The notes below the pieces were generated by a model. The model was not told where the DNA came from and made no database searches. It worked only from the letters and a program-made list of their open reading frames with translations. A stretch of 64,000 bases of DNA, taken from the NCBI GenBank assembly GCA_031409495.1, contig JANNXI010000107.1, positions 59,316 to 123,315 of the forward strand, in the 5' to 3' direction. Positions 1-8,337 of this stretch are shown here, piece after piece. How positions within the stretch are numbered: position 1 is the first letter of the stretch; each line of letters begins with the position of its first letter. Source of the stretch: JANMDR01 sp031409495. GTDB lineage: Bacteria; Pseudomonadota; Gammaproteobacteria; Burkholderiales; Usitatibacteraceae. Made by a program: the position numbers and the translations under genes.

Positions 1-1185
1 CATTTGCTGCACTAAAAAGAAACTTTGGGTATCGGTTTTCGTTTTCGGCACAATGGTTTCTTCGCCAATGGCTGAAAAATCGCGATTGGAAAACTGTAGC
101 CCAAACACGCTACGATCGGTTTCGCTGGCAGCACGATAAAACTCCACCCGAGTTTCCGAGGCTTTGTTATCAAACAGCGTACCGGCAGCGCCGTTCGATT
201 CAAATTCAGTGTGTTTATAGTTATTGTTACCAGCCCGCAGTTTAATTTTTTCAATACCTGCAAATGGCGCCAGCACTTCACCCAACACATCTACCCGCGT
301 TTGCTTTAACTCAATGCGCGCAGCATCGGGGTTAGGGATGCCGTACTCAGTTTCAAGACGTGAAATACTCACGCCCGCACTTGCCTGACCGCCAAATTGT
401 TGGGTAAAACCAGCAGCACCTCCACGTGATTTTGCCGCACTATTTAGCAGCTTGCCGTTACCCGTGCCTTCTGGAAAATCCACGTTAGCCGTCACCGGAA
501 TTTTAATATCGCCGTTCGATCGGCTAAAACCATCAAGATGCCACGCGCTGGTTTTGTCACTATTCCAATTGTTATGCGCTACGGCTAAACTGCGTTCGGC
601 AGTCGCGTCGGCTAAACGCGCTTCTAGCTGGCTATTTTGGGTTAGTTCAGCAGTATTCTTTACATTTATAGCCACTAAGGGTATGCGATCGCTCACCACG
701 TTCACTAAACCGCCAATGGCGCCACTGCCGTAAAGCAGCGTCATCGGCCCGCGCAAAATCTCAATTTGCCGCGCGTTGAAGGTGTCGATCGACACTGCAT
801 GATCGGGGCTGATGCAGCTCACATCCAGGCTATCAATCCCGTTATCCATCACGCGGACGCGGGCTGAATCTTGGCCGCGAATAATCGGTCGCGCAGCACC
901 TGGCGCAAAGGCGCTAGATTGCACGCCAAGCTCGCCGCTTAGCGTTTCGCCAATGGTGGCACCACGCTTTTGCCGCAGCGCATCGCCCTTTAGCACTGTG
1001 ACCGGCTTAGCGGTGCCAAAGAAAAAATCGAGGAAGGGATTCGCCGTCACAACTATAGTGTCGATGCGTTCAACATTGGTGGGCGCGGCTGTAGAAGCGG
1101 TCGTGGACGTTTGGGCGCCACTGATTTGCGCAAACAAACAAGTGCTCAGAGCCAACAATAAGGGTGATTTTTTAAGCTTCAGCAT
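1..1185 (-). CDS. TonB-dependent outer-membrane receptor, ZnuD-like (3' end outside window)
   Basis: This is the first 395 codons of an outer-membrane receptor; the frame stays open to base 1. The ATG at 1185 begins a hydrophobic signal peptide ending near SGAQ. A TonB-box-like stretch (RIDTIVVTANP) follows, then a plug domain with RPIIRGQDSARVRVMDNG, SPDHAVSID and QIEILRGPMTLLYGSGAIGG, then the start of the barrel. The plug order and the SPDHA motif resemble the zinc receptor ZnuD of Neisseria, so metal uptake is the best guess. The substrate is inferred, not shown. Histidine-rich loops that would support zinc would lie further downstream, outside the window. Overlapping inverted repeats upstream of the start could be a metal-repressor site. 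Identity as a TonB receptor is secure; the ZnuD subtype is moderately supported. Confidence 0.88.
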   Translation of the reverse strand, partial: MLKLKKSPLLLALSTCLFAQISGAQTSTTASTAAPTNVERIDTIVVTANPFLDFFFGTAKPVTVLKGDALRQKRGATIGETLSGELGVQSSAFAPGAARPIIRGQDSARVRVMDNGIDSLDVSCISPDHAVSIDTFNARQIEILRGPMTLLYGSGAIGGLVNVVSDRIPLVAINVKNTAELTQNSQLEARLADATAERSLAVAHNNWNSDKTSAWHLDGFSRSNGDIKIPVTANVDFPEGTGNGKLLNSAAKSRGGAAGFTQQFGGQASAGVSISRLETEYGIPNPDAARIELKQTRVDVLGEVLAPFAGIEKIKLRAGNNNYKHTEFESNGAAGTLFDNKASETRVEFYRAASETDRSVFGLQFSNRDFSAIGEETIVPKTKTDTQSFFLVQQM

Positions 1186-1236
1186 CGCAAATTCCTGAAA
1201 GTGAGATTGCCAGCATCTTACCTTCAGCGCAACCGT

Positions 1237-1265
1237 GTTGCAAGATAAATGCAACTATATTGCAT
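1237..1265. promoter_or_regulatory. Two overlapping inverted repeats upstream of the receptor gene, candidate repressor operator
   Basis: Two palindromes share their middle. GTTGCA-7 nt-TGCAAC lies at 1237-1255, and ATGCAA-CTATA-TTGCAT at 1249-1265. They sit 52-80 bp upstream of the receptor ATG on the minus strand. Zinc receptors are usually repressed by Zur, which binds AT-rich palindromes in such positions. The sequence differs from the GTTATAATATAAC-type Zur box I know, so the regulator is uncertain. Confidence 0.4.
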
Positions 1266-1341
1266 AAATTGCCAGAAGGGCTCGCACTATATACCTGCTT
1301 CAAGGTAATCATTATCGTCAAAAAGCCAGTTTTTCATCTTT

Positions 1342-1355
1342 CCCGCGAAGGCGGG
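1342..1355. repeat. Short CCCGC/GCGGG hairpin of a common dispersed repeat type
   Basis: CCCGC-GAAG-GCGGG forms a perfect 5-bp stem with a 4-base loop. A following 'ggatgcag' and a later 'ctggattc' recall the 'cccgcg..gcggg aatccag' repeats found between genes in many Proteobacteria. It lies in the 345-bp gap between the receptor start and the response regulator stop. I see no credible gene in that gap. Confidence 0.4.
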
Positions 1356-1460
1356 GATGCAGCGGCTCTTGCGAACAACTCTGGATTCTTGCCAGCGCGT
1401 GAAATACGGCAGTCGATACTCTCGGTCCGAGCGCTCATAGCGAGGGCAAACCTGTCACCT

Positions 1461-1503
1461 AAAGATGCCTTAAAAACGGTCTAAATACTGGCATCTCCAA
1501 GGC
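1461..1503. repeat. Degenerate copy of the window's palindromic element
   Basis: AAAGATGCC and GGCATCTCC form complementary outer arms, as in the better copies at 14717 and 55394. The centre is longer and has lost the CCCTAAAATAGGG core. It lies 28 bp downstream of the response regulator stop, which is the usual setting for this family. Confidence 0.45.
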
Positions 1504-1530
1504 ATACCTTCAGATAGCGCATCGTACTTT

Positions 1531-2313
1531 TTATATCGCGCGAAACAAGGGCATAAACGCTTGGCTTACCGTTAAGGTTTCGTCGCGCGCTTTTAGCTTT
1601 AGTGTGCCTTTGCCGGTATCGTCGCGCGTGATGCTGGCAATCGCCTTTAAATTGACGATCGTGGAGCGATGGATTTGCTTAAAGTGCTTCGCATCTAATT
1701 CCACCAATAGTTCGCGTAACGGCTTGCGTACTAGCGCTTCGCCAGTCACGGTCATCACTACGGTGTATTTATTGTCGGCTTGAAAGTACAGTACATCGTC
1801 CATCATGATCAAACGCGTTTCACGACCTGCACTGGCGGTAATCCAAACTAGTGGGGCAGTGGCGCGAACGGTAACCAAACTTTGTTGCAGCTGGGTTACC
1901 AGTGCTGAAAGATCCGTCGCCTGACTCATCACAACGGGTGTTTTTGCTTGTAAGCGCGCCTGCAAACGAGCGACGGTGCGCTGCACACGCTCGCGTGAGA
2001 TCGGCTTTTGAATGTAGTCAACCGCACCTTGTTCAAACGCTGAAATAGCGTACTGATCGTACGCCGTCACAAATACTATATGCGTTTGCGGTGCGCATTG
2101 CGCCATTGCGCGCGCCACCTCTAAGCCGGTTAAGCCGGGCATGCGAATATCCAAAAACACAATATCGGGCTGCTTATCGCTAATGATTTCTAGTGCTTCA
2201 GCACCGTCTTCACAAGCCGCTAAAATGCTGAGCGTGGGCCATGTTTCGTTCAACGTTGCGACGAGAGCATCGCGAAATAAGGCTTCGTCTTCAGCGATTA
2301 CACAATTAGCCAT
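1531..2313 (-). CDS. LytTR-family response regulator (LytR/AlgR type)
   Basis: This 260-residue DNA-binding response regulator is the partner of the histidine kinase encoded just upstream. The receiver domain covers about residues 1-120, with acidic residues E8/D9, the phospho-acceptor D55 in FLDIRMPG, a conserved Thr in VTAYD, and Lys in IQKP. A LytTR DNA-binding domain fills about residues 155-258 (RKPLREL, FKQIHRSTIVNLKAI). I chose the ATG at 2313 because GGAGG lies 5 bases before it; an in-frame ATG at 2325 would put that motif inside the gene. The start overlaps the last 8 bases of the kinase gene, so translation is probably coupled. Target genes are unknown. Confidence 0.93.
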   Translation of the reverse strand: MANCVIAEDEALFRDALVATLNETWPTLSILAACEDGAEALEIISDKQPDIVFLDIRMPGLTGLEVARAMAQCAPQTHIVFVTAYDQYAISAFEQGAVDYIQKPISRERVQRTVARLQARLQAKTPVVMSQATDLSALVTQLQQSLVTVRATAPLVWITASAGRETRLIMMDDVLYFQADNKYTVVMTVTGEALVRKPLRELLVELDAKHFKQIHRSTIVNLKAIASITRDDTGKGTLKLKARDETLTVSQAFMPLFRAI

Positions 2314-3673
2314 TTTGGCCTCCATTACTTCTATCTGCTACGGTCGAAGAAGCTGCAGGAACGCAAATGCTTGCTGGATTTGGAACGCAAATGCTTGCTG
2401 TAACACCCTGCGGAAAATTAGCAACGATACTAAATTGCGCTGCGGTGCCGTAGGTTAAATTTAAGCGTTCACGCACGTTTTTTAAACCAATCCCTGTGCC
2501 AGTGCTGTCAGGATTGAACCCACAGCCGTCGTCAGCCACGCTGATTACCACACCGTCGTTAGCTGGTTTCGCAATGATCCAAACGGTACCGCCGCCGCTC
2601 TTCGGTTCTAGCCCGTGTTTAATCGCGTTTTCAACTAAAGTTTGTAGCATCATGGCTGGAAACGCCACTGTTTTTAAAGCTTCCGGCACATCGACTTGTA
2701 CGTTTAAGCGCGCGCCCATGCGAATCTTCAGAATCTCTAGGTAAGCCGTTGCACGTTCTAATTCTTCGCCAATCGTTGAGGGCGTATCTTGGGTGCGCGG
2801 TAGCGAATGTTGTAAATAGGTAATCAAATTGCCCAACATTAAATCGGCACGGGCAGGATCGGTGCGGGTTAAATATTGGGCGCTGGCCAAAGTGTTGTAC
2901 AAAAAATGCGGCTCGACTTGCGCGTGTAACAAGCTTAGTTTGGCGACTGTAAGTTCCTTTTCAGTCACGGTTTGTTTAGCGGAGGCTTGATCGTTGCGAC
3001 GGCGCTCGGCAATCCGACGAGCAATGGCCCGGGTAATGGCTTCGATGTTTTCCAAGTTAGTTGCGTAATCTACTTGATACCAGTCGCGCCAAGCATGGTA
3101 TTCGGGCTCGCAAACCAGCGTCACGCGACACGTCCCATCACCAGGCGTCACGGTCGCCAACACCCGATCACGCGGCAATTGCCGGTTGAAGCTCCAATAG
3201 GTAATTTGCTCAATCCACTTTAAAAACGTTAAGTTGGGCTCAGCACTGGGTGCCGTACTGCCTTTGGCGCTGCTATGGCTATTATTTACGCTATGACGCA
3301 CACGGGCACGCGCTTGCAAGCTATCGGCGGCACTCTCAAGGCTTTCAACGCGGGGCAAGTCACGCAAGGTGGCTTCCACCAGCGCAAAGCCCTCATTGGC
3401 ATCAAATGGGATTTCAATATGGCGACGGTGCCGGTTAGCCAACATGCTGCTATCAACAGCGGTGGTAGCTGCAGTGAAACGCACCCGGCGGACATGCGAA
3501 AACGCATTGGTCAGTACATAAGTGAGGGTAATGAAAGCTGCCAGAAATATCATTGAGCTCGGGACGCTGCTCGAACGTTCTGGCTTCACCGCACTGGCAA
3601 TGAGCAGTACGATTAGCCCGGTAAACACCCACGCAAATAACTTGCGAAAGATAAAAAAGAAAGTGGTTTTCAT
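2306..3673 (-). CDS. LytS/AlgZ-type sensor histidine kinase
   Basis: This 455-residue inner-membrane kinase has two predicted membrane helices (about 11-30 and 40-58). A cytoplasmic linker follows, then the His_kinase domain with phospho-acceptor H256 in VEPHFLYN. The ATPase domain has an N-box (LVENAIKHGLEP), G1 (DDGCGF) and G2 (TGIGLKNVRERL). This layout is that of the LytS/AlgZ kinases that pair with LytTR regulators, and the next gene is such a regulator. GGAG sits 6 bases before the ATG. The last residues contain a doubled ASICVP segment caused by a 24-bp tandem duplication. The signal sensed is not evident from the sequence. Confidence 0.93.
   Translation of the reverse strand: MKTTFFFIFRKLFAWVFTGLIVLLIASAVKPERSSSVPSSMIFLAAFITLTYVLTNAFSHVRRVRFTAATTAVDSSMLANRHRRHIEIPFDANEGFALVEATLRDLPRVESLESAADSLQARARVRHSVNNSHSSAKGSTAPSAEPNLTFLKWIEQITYWSFNRQLPRDRVLATVTPGDGTCRVTLVCEPEYHAWRDWYQVDYATNLENIEAITRAIARRIAERRRNDQASAKQTVTEKELTVAKLSLLHAQVEPHFLYNTLASAQYLTRTDPARADLMLGNLITYLQHSLPRTQDTPSTIGEELERATAYLEILKIRMGARLNVQVDVPEALKTVAFPAMMLQTLVENAIKHGLEPKSGGGTVWIIAKPANDGVVISVADDGCGFNPDSTGTGIGLKNVRERLNLTYGTAAQFSIVANFPQGVTASICVPNPASICVPAASSTVADRSNGGQNG
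2358..2400 (-). repeat. Two-copy 24-bp tandem duplication inside the kinase C-terminus
   Basis: The 19-base unit GGAACGCAAATGCTTGCTG occurs at 2358-2376 and again at 2382-2400, a period of 24 bp. The period is a multiple of three, so the kinase frame is kept and the peptide ASICVP is repeated. This looks like a recent replication slippage event. Confidence 0.85.
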
Positions 3674-3865
3674 TTGGTGCTCCAGAAAGTGTTGTTAATG
3701 TGTGGAGCATAGCAACTGGACTAATTTTGACAACTTAAGCCCGATAAAACCAAGCATAGCGCGATGAAATTGGCTAAACGGTGACTGAAAGGACGCATCG
3801 AAGGCGCATCTAATTGACTTGCAGCATCGTACAACTAAACATCAGCCATTTTGAAAGCCACGCCC

Positions 3866-4585
3866 ATGCGCATCCCCATTTTATTATTAGCCGCCTGCTA
3901 TGGTGCCAACAGCTTCGCCCAAGCGCCAGTGTGTGAAACCCGTACTGGCGCGCTGCAAAACCAAGTAATTGAACTCTACACCTCTGAAGGCTGTAGCTCC
4001 TGCCCGCCCGCCGATAAATGGCTGACGACGCAAAAAGCCAGCGCTTTGGTCGAGGGCGCGGTGGTGCAGTCGTTTCACGTTAGCTATTGGGATTACATCG
4101 GTTGGAAAGACCGTTTCGCCGCCCCTGCTTATAACGTGCGCCAGCGCCAAATAGCCGCGTGGAATAAATCAGCGCAAGTGTACACCCCGCAAATTGTGCG
4201 CGATGGCAAAAGCGCACAGCCGTTTATGTTGAAACGCAACGAAACCCCTGCACAAGCTAGCATCGTCCTTACGTCCAGTCAAAAATCAAACAGTTACAGC
4301 GCCGATATTGTGCCTAATAACCCCACCAAGCCGTGGGCAGCGTACTGGACCGTGACCGAGGACGGCCACACCACAAAAGTAAAGGCGGGCGAGAACAGTG
4401 GTGAATTGCTAAAACATGATTTTGTAGTGCGCCAATACGAAACCGTAGCCGAGCAAAAAGGCCGCGCCAAGCTGAGTTTTACAGCGCTGCCGAAGGAGGG
4501 CGCATTTGCGCAGCGGGTTAATTTGGTGGTGTACGAACCAAGCTCTGGCGCGACGTTGCAGGCGGCGGCGCTCAGTTGCAATTAG
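3866..4585 (+). CDS. Secreted DUF1223 family protein
   Basis: A 239-residue protein with a signal peptide (cleavage likely after NSFA, about residue 18). The DUF1223 signature follows: VIELYTSEGCSSCPPADK with Cys43 and Cys46 in a CxxC arrangement. The family has a thioredoxin-like fold and is periplasmic or secreted; its biochemical role is not established to my knowledge. I prefer the ATG at 3866, since it places the charged start directly before the hydrophobic segment. An in-frame TTG at 3851 would add five residues. It lies between the sensor kinase (divergent) and the metal efflux operon. It may be separately transcribed, because a palindromic element follows its stop and a promoter-like -10 precedes the next gene. 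Confidence 0.85.
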   Translation: MRIPILLLAACYGANSFAQAPVCETRTGALQNQVIELYTSEGCSSCPPADKWLTTQKASALVEGAVVQSFHVSYWDYIGWKDRFAAPAYNVRQRQIAAWNKSAQVYTPQIVRDGKSAQPFMLKRNETPAQASIVLTSSQKSNSYSADIVPNNPTKPWAAYWTVTEDGHTTKVKAGENSGELLKHDFVVRQYETVAEQKGRAKLSFTALPKEGAFAQRVNLVVYEPSSGATLQAAALSCN

Positions 4586-4601
4586 CATGTCTGCGATAGG
4601 T

Positions 4602-4631
4602 TGTAGACACCCTAAAATAGGGCTTTCCCAG
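4602..4631 (+). repeat. Palindromic element copy
   Basis: Core CCCTAAAATAGGG with TGTAGA on the left and TTTCCCAG on the right. It starts 16 bp after the DUF1223 stop. The left arm is typical; the right arm has drifted, so the stem is weaker than in the best copies. Confidence 0.75.
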
Positions 4632-4721
4632 TGCTTTCTTAGTCGAGAGATGTCAGATTCAAACTACTGGGGTGATCATAGGGCCTGTGCGTGCTTCATC
4701 TGTTATTTAAAAATACAATGC

Positions 4722-4727
4722 TATAAT
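4722..4727 (+). promoter_or_regulatory. Consensus -10 box (TATAAT) directly before the czcI-like start
   Basis: A perfect TATAAT ends 7 bases before the ATG at 4735. Transcription from it would begin at about the start codon, implying a leaderless or nearly leaderless mRNA. No good TTGACA-like -35 is seen at normal spacing, which would suit an activated promoter. The assignment is inferred from sequence alone. Confidence 0.45.
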
Positions 4728-4734
4728 TTGATTT

Positions 4735-5094
4735 ATGATTCGCAAATTATTCATTATCTTCATCCTATTGCTCATCCCATTGCAAGTTACTTGGGCGAGT
4801 GTAGTCACGTATTGTCAGCATGGAAGCAGCTTGGCGGTGAATCATGCTGGGCATCATGATGTTGCGTCCACTAGTGTCGCTACCGATGAAGTGGGGAGAG
4901 TAGCCACTGAACCTGCTAGTTCAGTACATTCTGATTGCGGTGCGTGCCATATTGCTTGTTTGGTCGCGCAAGTAGGTCCCACCTATCAATTTGAGCAAGC
5001 TGCAATTGAATCCCACGCTTCACGCTATACCCTCCGCACTTCTTCCGCGCCGCCGCAGCGCGTCGAACGCCCGCAGTGGCTGCACCTCGCCTAG
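4735..5094 (+). CDS. czcI: CzcI-like periplasmic protein of a metal efflux operon
   Basis: This 119-residue protein has a signal peptide (RKLFIIFILLLIPLQVTWA) followed by short Cys/His clusters: YCQHG at 26-30, HAGHH at 37-41 and HSDCGACH at 65-72. The LPLQ-SWA-YCQH start and the C-x2-CH cluster match the CzcI family. CzcI proteins precede czcCBA in metal-resistant Burkholderiales and are thought to bind or sense metal in the periplasm. The downstream order czcC, accessory gene, czcB, czcA agrees. There is no Shine-Dalgarno sequence because the -10 box abuts the start. Metal specificity cannot be read from the sequence. Confidence 0.8.
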   Translation: MIRKLFIIFILLLIPLQVTWASVVTYCQHGSSLAVNHAGHHDVASTSVATDEVGRVATEPASSVHSDCGACHIACLVAQVGPTYQFEQAAIESHASRYTLRTSSAPPQRVERPQWLHLA

Positions 5095-5260
5095 CTGGCG
5101 AGGGTGCGCAACGCTGTCGTTTTGACGGCTAAGTTGTCCTGTGAAAATACGCGATGTATCGTGCTGCAATATTGAGCATTTGACGCCTATTGTTACGTTT
5201 CAACGGTGATTTAATTCACCCACCTCGCCGATTTCTTCCCCTTTTTAAATGGAGAATCGG

Positions 5261-6571
5261 ATGTTCCGACCTTATCAATTTCGTAATTTATATCGCGCAC
5301 GTGCGGGACTGCTTTCCTTCGTGTTGGGCGGTGCTGGGCTTAGTGTTTGCATGGCGATCGGGCAGCCGGTTGCTACGACGGCATTAGCTGTGGCACCAAG
5401 CACTGCTAGTTTCAATATCAAAACCGCGTTTGAAGCGGCGTGGCAGCGCCAACCGGAGGCTAAATCGTTTAGGGCGTTTCAAGCTGCAGCGCAAGAGCGG
5501 CAACGTGCGGCCGATAGTTTTACCGCGGCGCCAGTGTCGCTTGGTTTGAGCACTAAAAGTGACCAGCTCAATCAAAACCAAGGCAGTCGTGAAGTAGAGT
5601 TGGGCGTGGCGGTGCCCTTATGGTGGCCTGGTGAACGTACTCGCGCTGGTTCGCTGGCGCAGGCCGAAGCTGTCGCCGTAAGCGCGCGTCTGCAGGCAGC
5701 GCAGCTGCGCACAGCAGGCGTGGTGCGTGATGCGGTGTGGGCGTGGCAACGGGCGCAGCTCGATGCGGCATTGGCGCAAGATCGGCTGCAAGCTGCGCAA
5801 GTGTTGGCTGGTGACGTCGCTAAGCGGGTGGCGGCCGGTGACCTAGCGCGTGCCGATCAACATCAAGCCGATGGCAATGTGGCAGCAGCTCAAAGTGGTG
5901 CTATTAATAGTAAATCTGCTTTGTTGGGTGCGGTGCTGCAATTGCGCTTACTCACAGGTGTTGCACCACCGGTCGAACAGCTTAACGTAACCGAAGCGAC
6001 GCCCACGCTCGAAGTAAGCGCATCTGCATCCACTCTCTCAGCCCATGCCGAAGTGGCAGATTATGTGGCTCGCGCTGAAATTGCTAAACGCAATACTGAT
6101 CTAGTAAAAGTGCAGCAAGAAGGCAGCCCCGAGTTAAGCATTGCCACTACGCGCGACCGTGGCGGGTTTGCTGAACCTTACCGGCAATCGCTCACCGTTG
6201 GGGTGCGATTGCCGTTTGGTTCTGGTGCGCGGCAACGGGCCAAAGCGGCAGTGGCTAGTGCTGAATTTTTGGAGCTAGACGTGCAAGCCAATGCGGTACG
6301 TGATCGGATTGCTGCTGGTATTGATGCCGCAAATCAGCGTTTGGCGTTAAGCCAGCAGCAGCAAGACACGGCAAAAAAACGCGTCCAATTAACTAATGAA
6401 TCACGCGGTTTTGTTGATAAAGCATTTCGTGCTGGTGAGGCCGATTTGCCCAAACGTTTAGCCGCAGAACGTGAAGCCGCCGAAGCCGCAAGCGCTGCGG
6501 CGCGGGCGCAAATTGATGTGGCAGCCGCTGTGTCAGCGCTGCGCCAAGCCCTAGGGCTATTGCCAAACTAA
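5261..6571 (+). CDS. czcC: Outer-membrane efflux protein, CzcC family
   Basis: A 436-residue TolC-superfamily channel that would form the outer-membrane part of the tripartite RND pump encoded next to it. After an N-terminal hydrophobic segment (LLSFVLGGAGLSVCMAIG), two repeats typical of outer-membrane efflux proteins are seen, each with long Ala/Gln-rich helices: residues about 50-230 and 260-430, the latter including LTVGVRLPFGSGARQRA and DKAFRAGEADLPKRL. I chose ATG 5261 because GGAGA lies 7-11 bases upstream; an in-frame ATG at 5249 would include that site in the coding sequence. It is probably co-transcribed with the following three genes, with spacings of 42, -4 and 12 bp. Confidence 0.9.
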   Translation: MFRPYQFRNLYRARAGLLSFVLGGAGLSVCMAIGQPVATTALAVAPSTASFNIKTAFEAAWQRQPEAKSFRAFQAAAQERQRAADSFTAAPVSLGLSTKSDQLNQNQGSREVELGVAVPLWWPGERTRAGSLAQAEAVAVSARLQAAQLRTAGVVRDAVWAWQRAQLDAALAQDRLQAAQVLAGDVAKRVAAGDLARADQHQADGNVAAAQSGAINSKSALLGAVLQLRLLTGVAPPVEQLNVTEATPTLEVSASASTLSAHAEVADYVARAEIAKRNTDLVKVQQEGSPELSIATTRDRGGFAEPYRQSLTVGVRLPFGSGARQRAKAAVASAEFLELDVQANAVRDRIAAGIDAANQRLALSQQQQDTAKKRVQLTNESRGFVDKAFRAGEADLPKRLAAEREAAEAASAAARAQIDVAAAVSALRQALGLLPN

Positions 6572-6613
6572 CTGTGTGACGCCATGGCTGTCACCACCAC
6601 TTTTAGGAAACGG

Positions 6614-7207
6614 ATGATGAAAAATATTTTAATTACAACTTGTAATCGAAGCCCCGTTAAAAACCTTGCCCTACCGTTAATGATCGCGATATTGCCAGCG
6701 ATCGCGACGGCAGGCCCCGGTCATGACCACGGTGAAGCTGCACCAACGACGGGCGTTTCCAGCTTGCCACGGTTTTCGGTTGTGTCGGATATGTTTGAAC
6801 TGGTCGGTGTAGTAGACGGTAAAAAAGTAACGCTGTTTTTAGACCGTGCGCAAACCAATGAAGCCATTAGGCAAGCCAAAATTGACTTAGTGCTGGGCGG
6901 CACCAAGTTACAAGTCAACCCCAACGCCGACGGTGAATTTGTAGGCGAACTAGCTGCACCGTTAAAAGCAGGAGTGATCAGCGTCATCGCCAGCCTAACG
7001 GTGGGGCAGGAATCAGATTTGCTTGCAGGCGAACTTGATTTGCATCCCAATAACCATGCGGTAGACACTGCGCTTTCTAAGTTTTCAAGGAGGCATATCG
7101 CTGCCGCGATCGCGGTTAGCCTGGTGCTGATCACATTGTTGATCGCGCTCTTTCAACGGGCGCGTCGTAATAAAAATCAATCTAAATATGCAGGCGGTGC
7201 AATATGA
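6614..7207 (+). CDS. Membrane-anchored periplasmic accessory protein of the RND operon
   Basis: This 197-residue protein starts with a signal peptide, followed at once by the metal-binding-type motif GHDHGE (about residues 36-41). A compact beta-rich domain follows, then one C-terminal membrane helix (about 160-179, AAAIAVSLVLITLLIALF) and a basic cytoplasmic tail. The next protein, the membrane fusion subunit, has nearly the same GHDHGD motif after its own signal peptide. I do not recognise a named family; it may be a detached N-terminal module of a CzcB-like protein or a metal chaperone for the pump. The start is set by AGGA 6-9 bases before ATGATG at 6614. The gene overlaps czcB by 4 bases, so the two are probably translationally coupled. 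Confidence 0.75.
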   Translation: MMKNILITTCNRSPVKNLALPLMIAILPAIATAGPGHDHGEAAPTTGVSSLPRFSVVSDMFELVGVVDGKKVTLFLDRAQTNEAIRQAKIDLVLGGTKLQVNPNADGEFVGELAAPLKAGVISVIASLTVGQESDLLAGELDLHPNNHAVDTALSKFSRRHIAAAIAVSLVLITLLIALFQRARRNKNQSKYAGGAI

Positions 7208-8325
7208 AAATTAACGCCCGCCAACATCTTGTAGCGATCCTCATTGCCGCAAGTTTAAGTTTTAGCGCCTACGCCGGTCTTGGTCATGACCACGGTGACT
7301 CACCCGCTGCGTCAAGCACCAACGGCCCCATGCGTAATCCTGATGGGAGCGTATTTTTGCCGAAGCCTGCGCAACGGCAAATTAATGTGCGCACAACGCC
7401 AGCCGTGCTTGAAACCCTGCCGCGTAGCGTTGAGCTATCGGGCAAAATTGTGATGAACCCGAACGCCGGTGGGCGCGTGCAGTCAACGCAAGGCGGCCGA
7501 ATTGTTGCTGGCCCTGCTGGGTTGCCGCATGTGGGCAAGGCCGTGAGCCGTGGCGATGTATTGGCCTATGTGGTGCCCACAGTAAGCAGTGTTGAAACTG
7601 CAAACCAATCGGTGCAAACTGCGCAATTACGTGCCGAACAACAATTGGCGCAAAAACGGCTCACTCGGCAAAACGCACTGATTGATACCGTGCCGCGTAA
7701 AGAAATTGAAGCCACCGAAAACGAGCTACAAAGCCTAAATGCCCGTATTTTGGCCATCTCCACGGGGCAGGTCGCGCGTGAGGCGCTAGTTGCACCGGTA
7801 GCTGGTGTGATTGCATCGGCGAATGTGTTGGCAGGCCAAGTGATCGATGTGCGCGAATTGGCGTTTGAAATTATTGATCCCACGCGCTTGCATGTGGAAG
7901 CGTTGGCCTACGATGCAGCCGTAACGGGCGACATCGCCAGCGCCAGCATGGCTGTGGGTAATCAGCGCATACCATTGCGCTTGGTCGGTGCGGCGCGTAG
8001 CTTACGCGAGCAAGCTTTGCCGATCACATTTCAAATTGAAGCGAACACCAAAGCACCCGCAGTTGACCTTGCATTGGGTCAGCCGGTGCAAGTGTTTGTG
8101 CAATCAGCAAGCAAAGTTAAAGGCGTGAGCGTACCTTCAGCATCGCTAATGAAAAACACCGCAAATCAAACCGTCGTGTGGGTAAAAACCGCACCCGAAC
8201 GCTTTGAAGCGCGGGTGGTTACGGTGGAGCCATTAAGCGGCGTAGCGGTGTCCATTACCGCTGGCTTGCAAGCGGCTGATCGCGTGGTGACGCAGGGTGC
8301 CACACTCATCAACCAAATTCGTTAG
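7204..8325 (+). CDS. czcB: Membrane fusion (periplasmic adaptor) protein, CzcB family
   Basis: A 373-residue adaptor linking the inner-membrane RND pump to the outer-membrane channel. It has a signal peptide ending near AYA and a GHDHGD motif at residues 27-32. A lipoyl/hairpin part follows (GGRIVAGPAGLPHVGKAVSRGDVLAYV, split by a helical hairpin at about 130-180), then a second lipoyl half (APVAGVIASANVLAGQVID) and beta-barrel and membrane-proximal domains. The length is normal for the family, although CzcB proteins with long His-rich N-termini exist; here that role may be shared with the gene before it. Stop-start overlap ATGA with the upstream gene indicates one operon. Confidence 0.9.
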   Translation: MKINARQHLVAILIAASLSFSAYAGLGHDHGDSPAASSTNGPMRNPDGSVFLPKPAQRQINVRTTPAVLETLPRSVELSGKIVMNPNAGGRVQSTQGGRIVAGPAGLPHVGKAVSRGDVLAYVVPTVSSVETANQSVQTAQLRAEQQLAQKRLTRQNALIDTVPRKEIEATENELQSLNARILAISTGQVAREALVAPVAGVIASANVLAGQVIDVRELAFEIIDPTRLHVEALAYDAAVTGDIASASMAVGNQRIPLRLVGAARSLREQALPITFQIEANTKAPAVDLALGQPVQVFVQSASKVKGVSVPSASLMKNTANQTVVWVKTAPERFEARVVTVEPLSGVAVSITAGLQAADRVVTQGATLINQIR

Positions 8326-8337
8326 GAGCCAACCATC

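Noticed and set aside
1260..1484. 74-codon plus-strand frame between the receptor and the response regulator
   Set aside because: It runs through a CCCGC/GCGGG repeat and a degenerate palindromic element, and has no ribosome site or recognisable motif.
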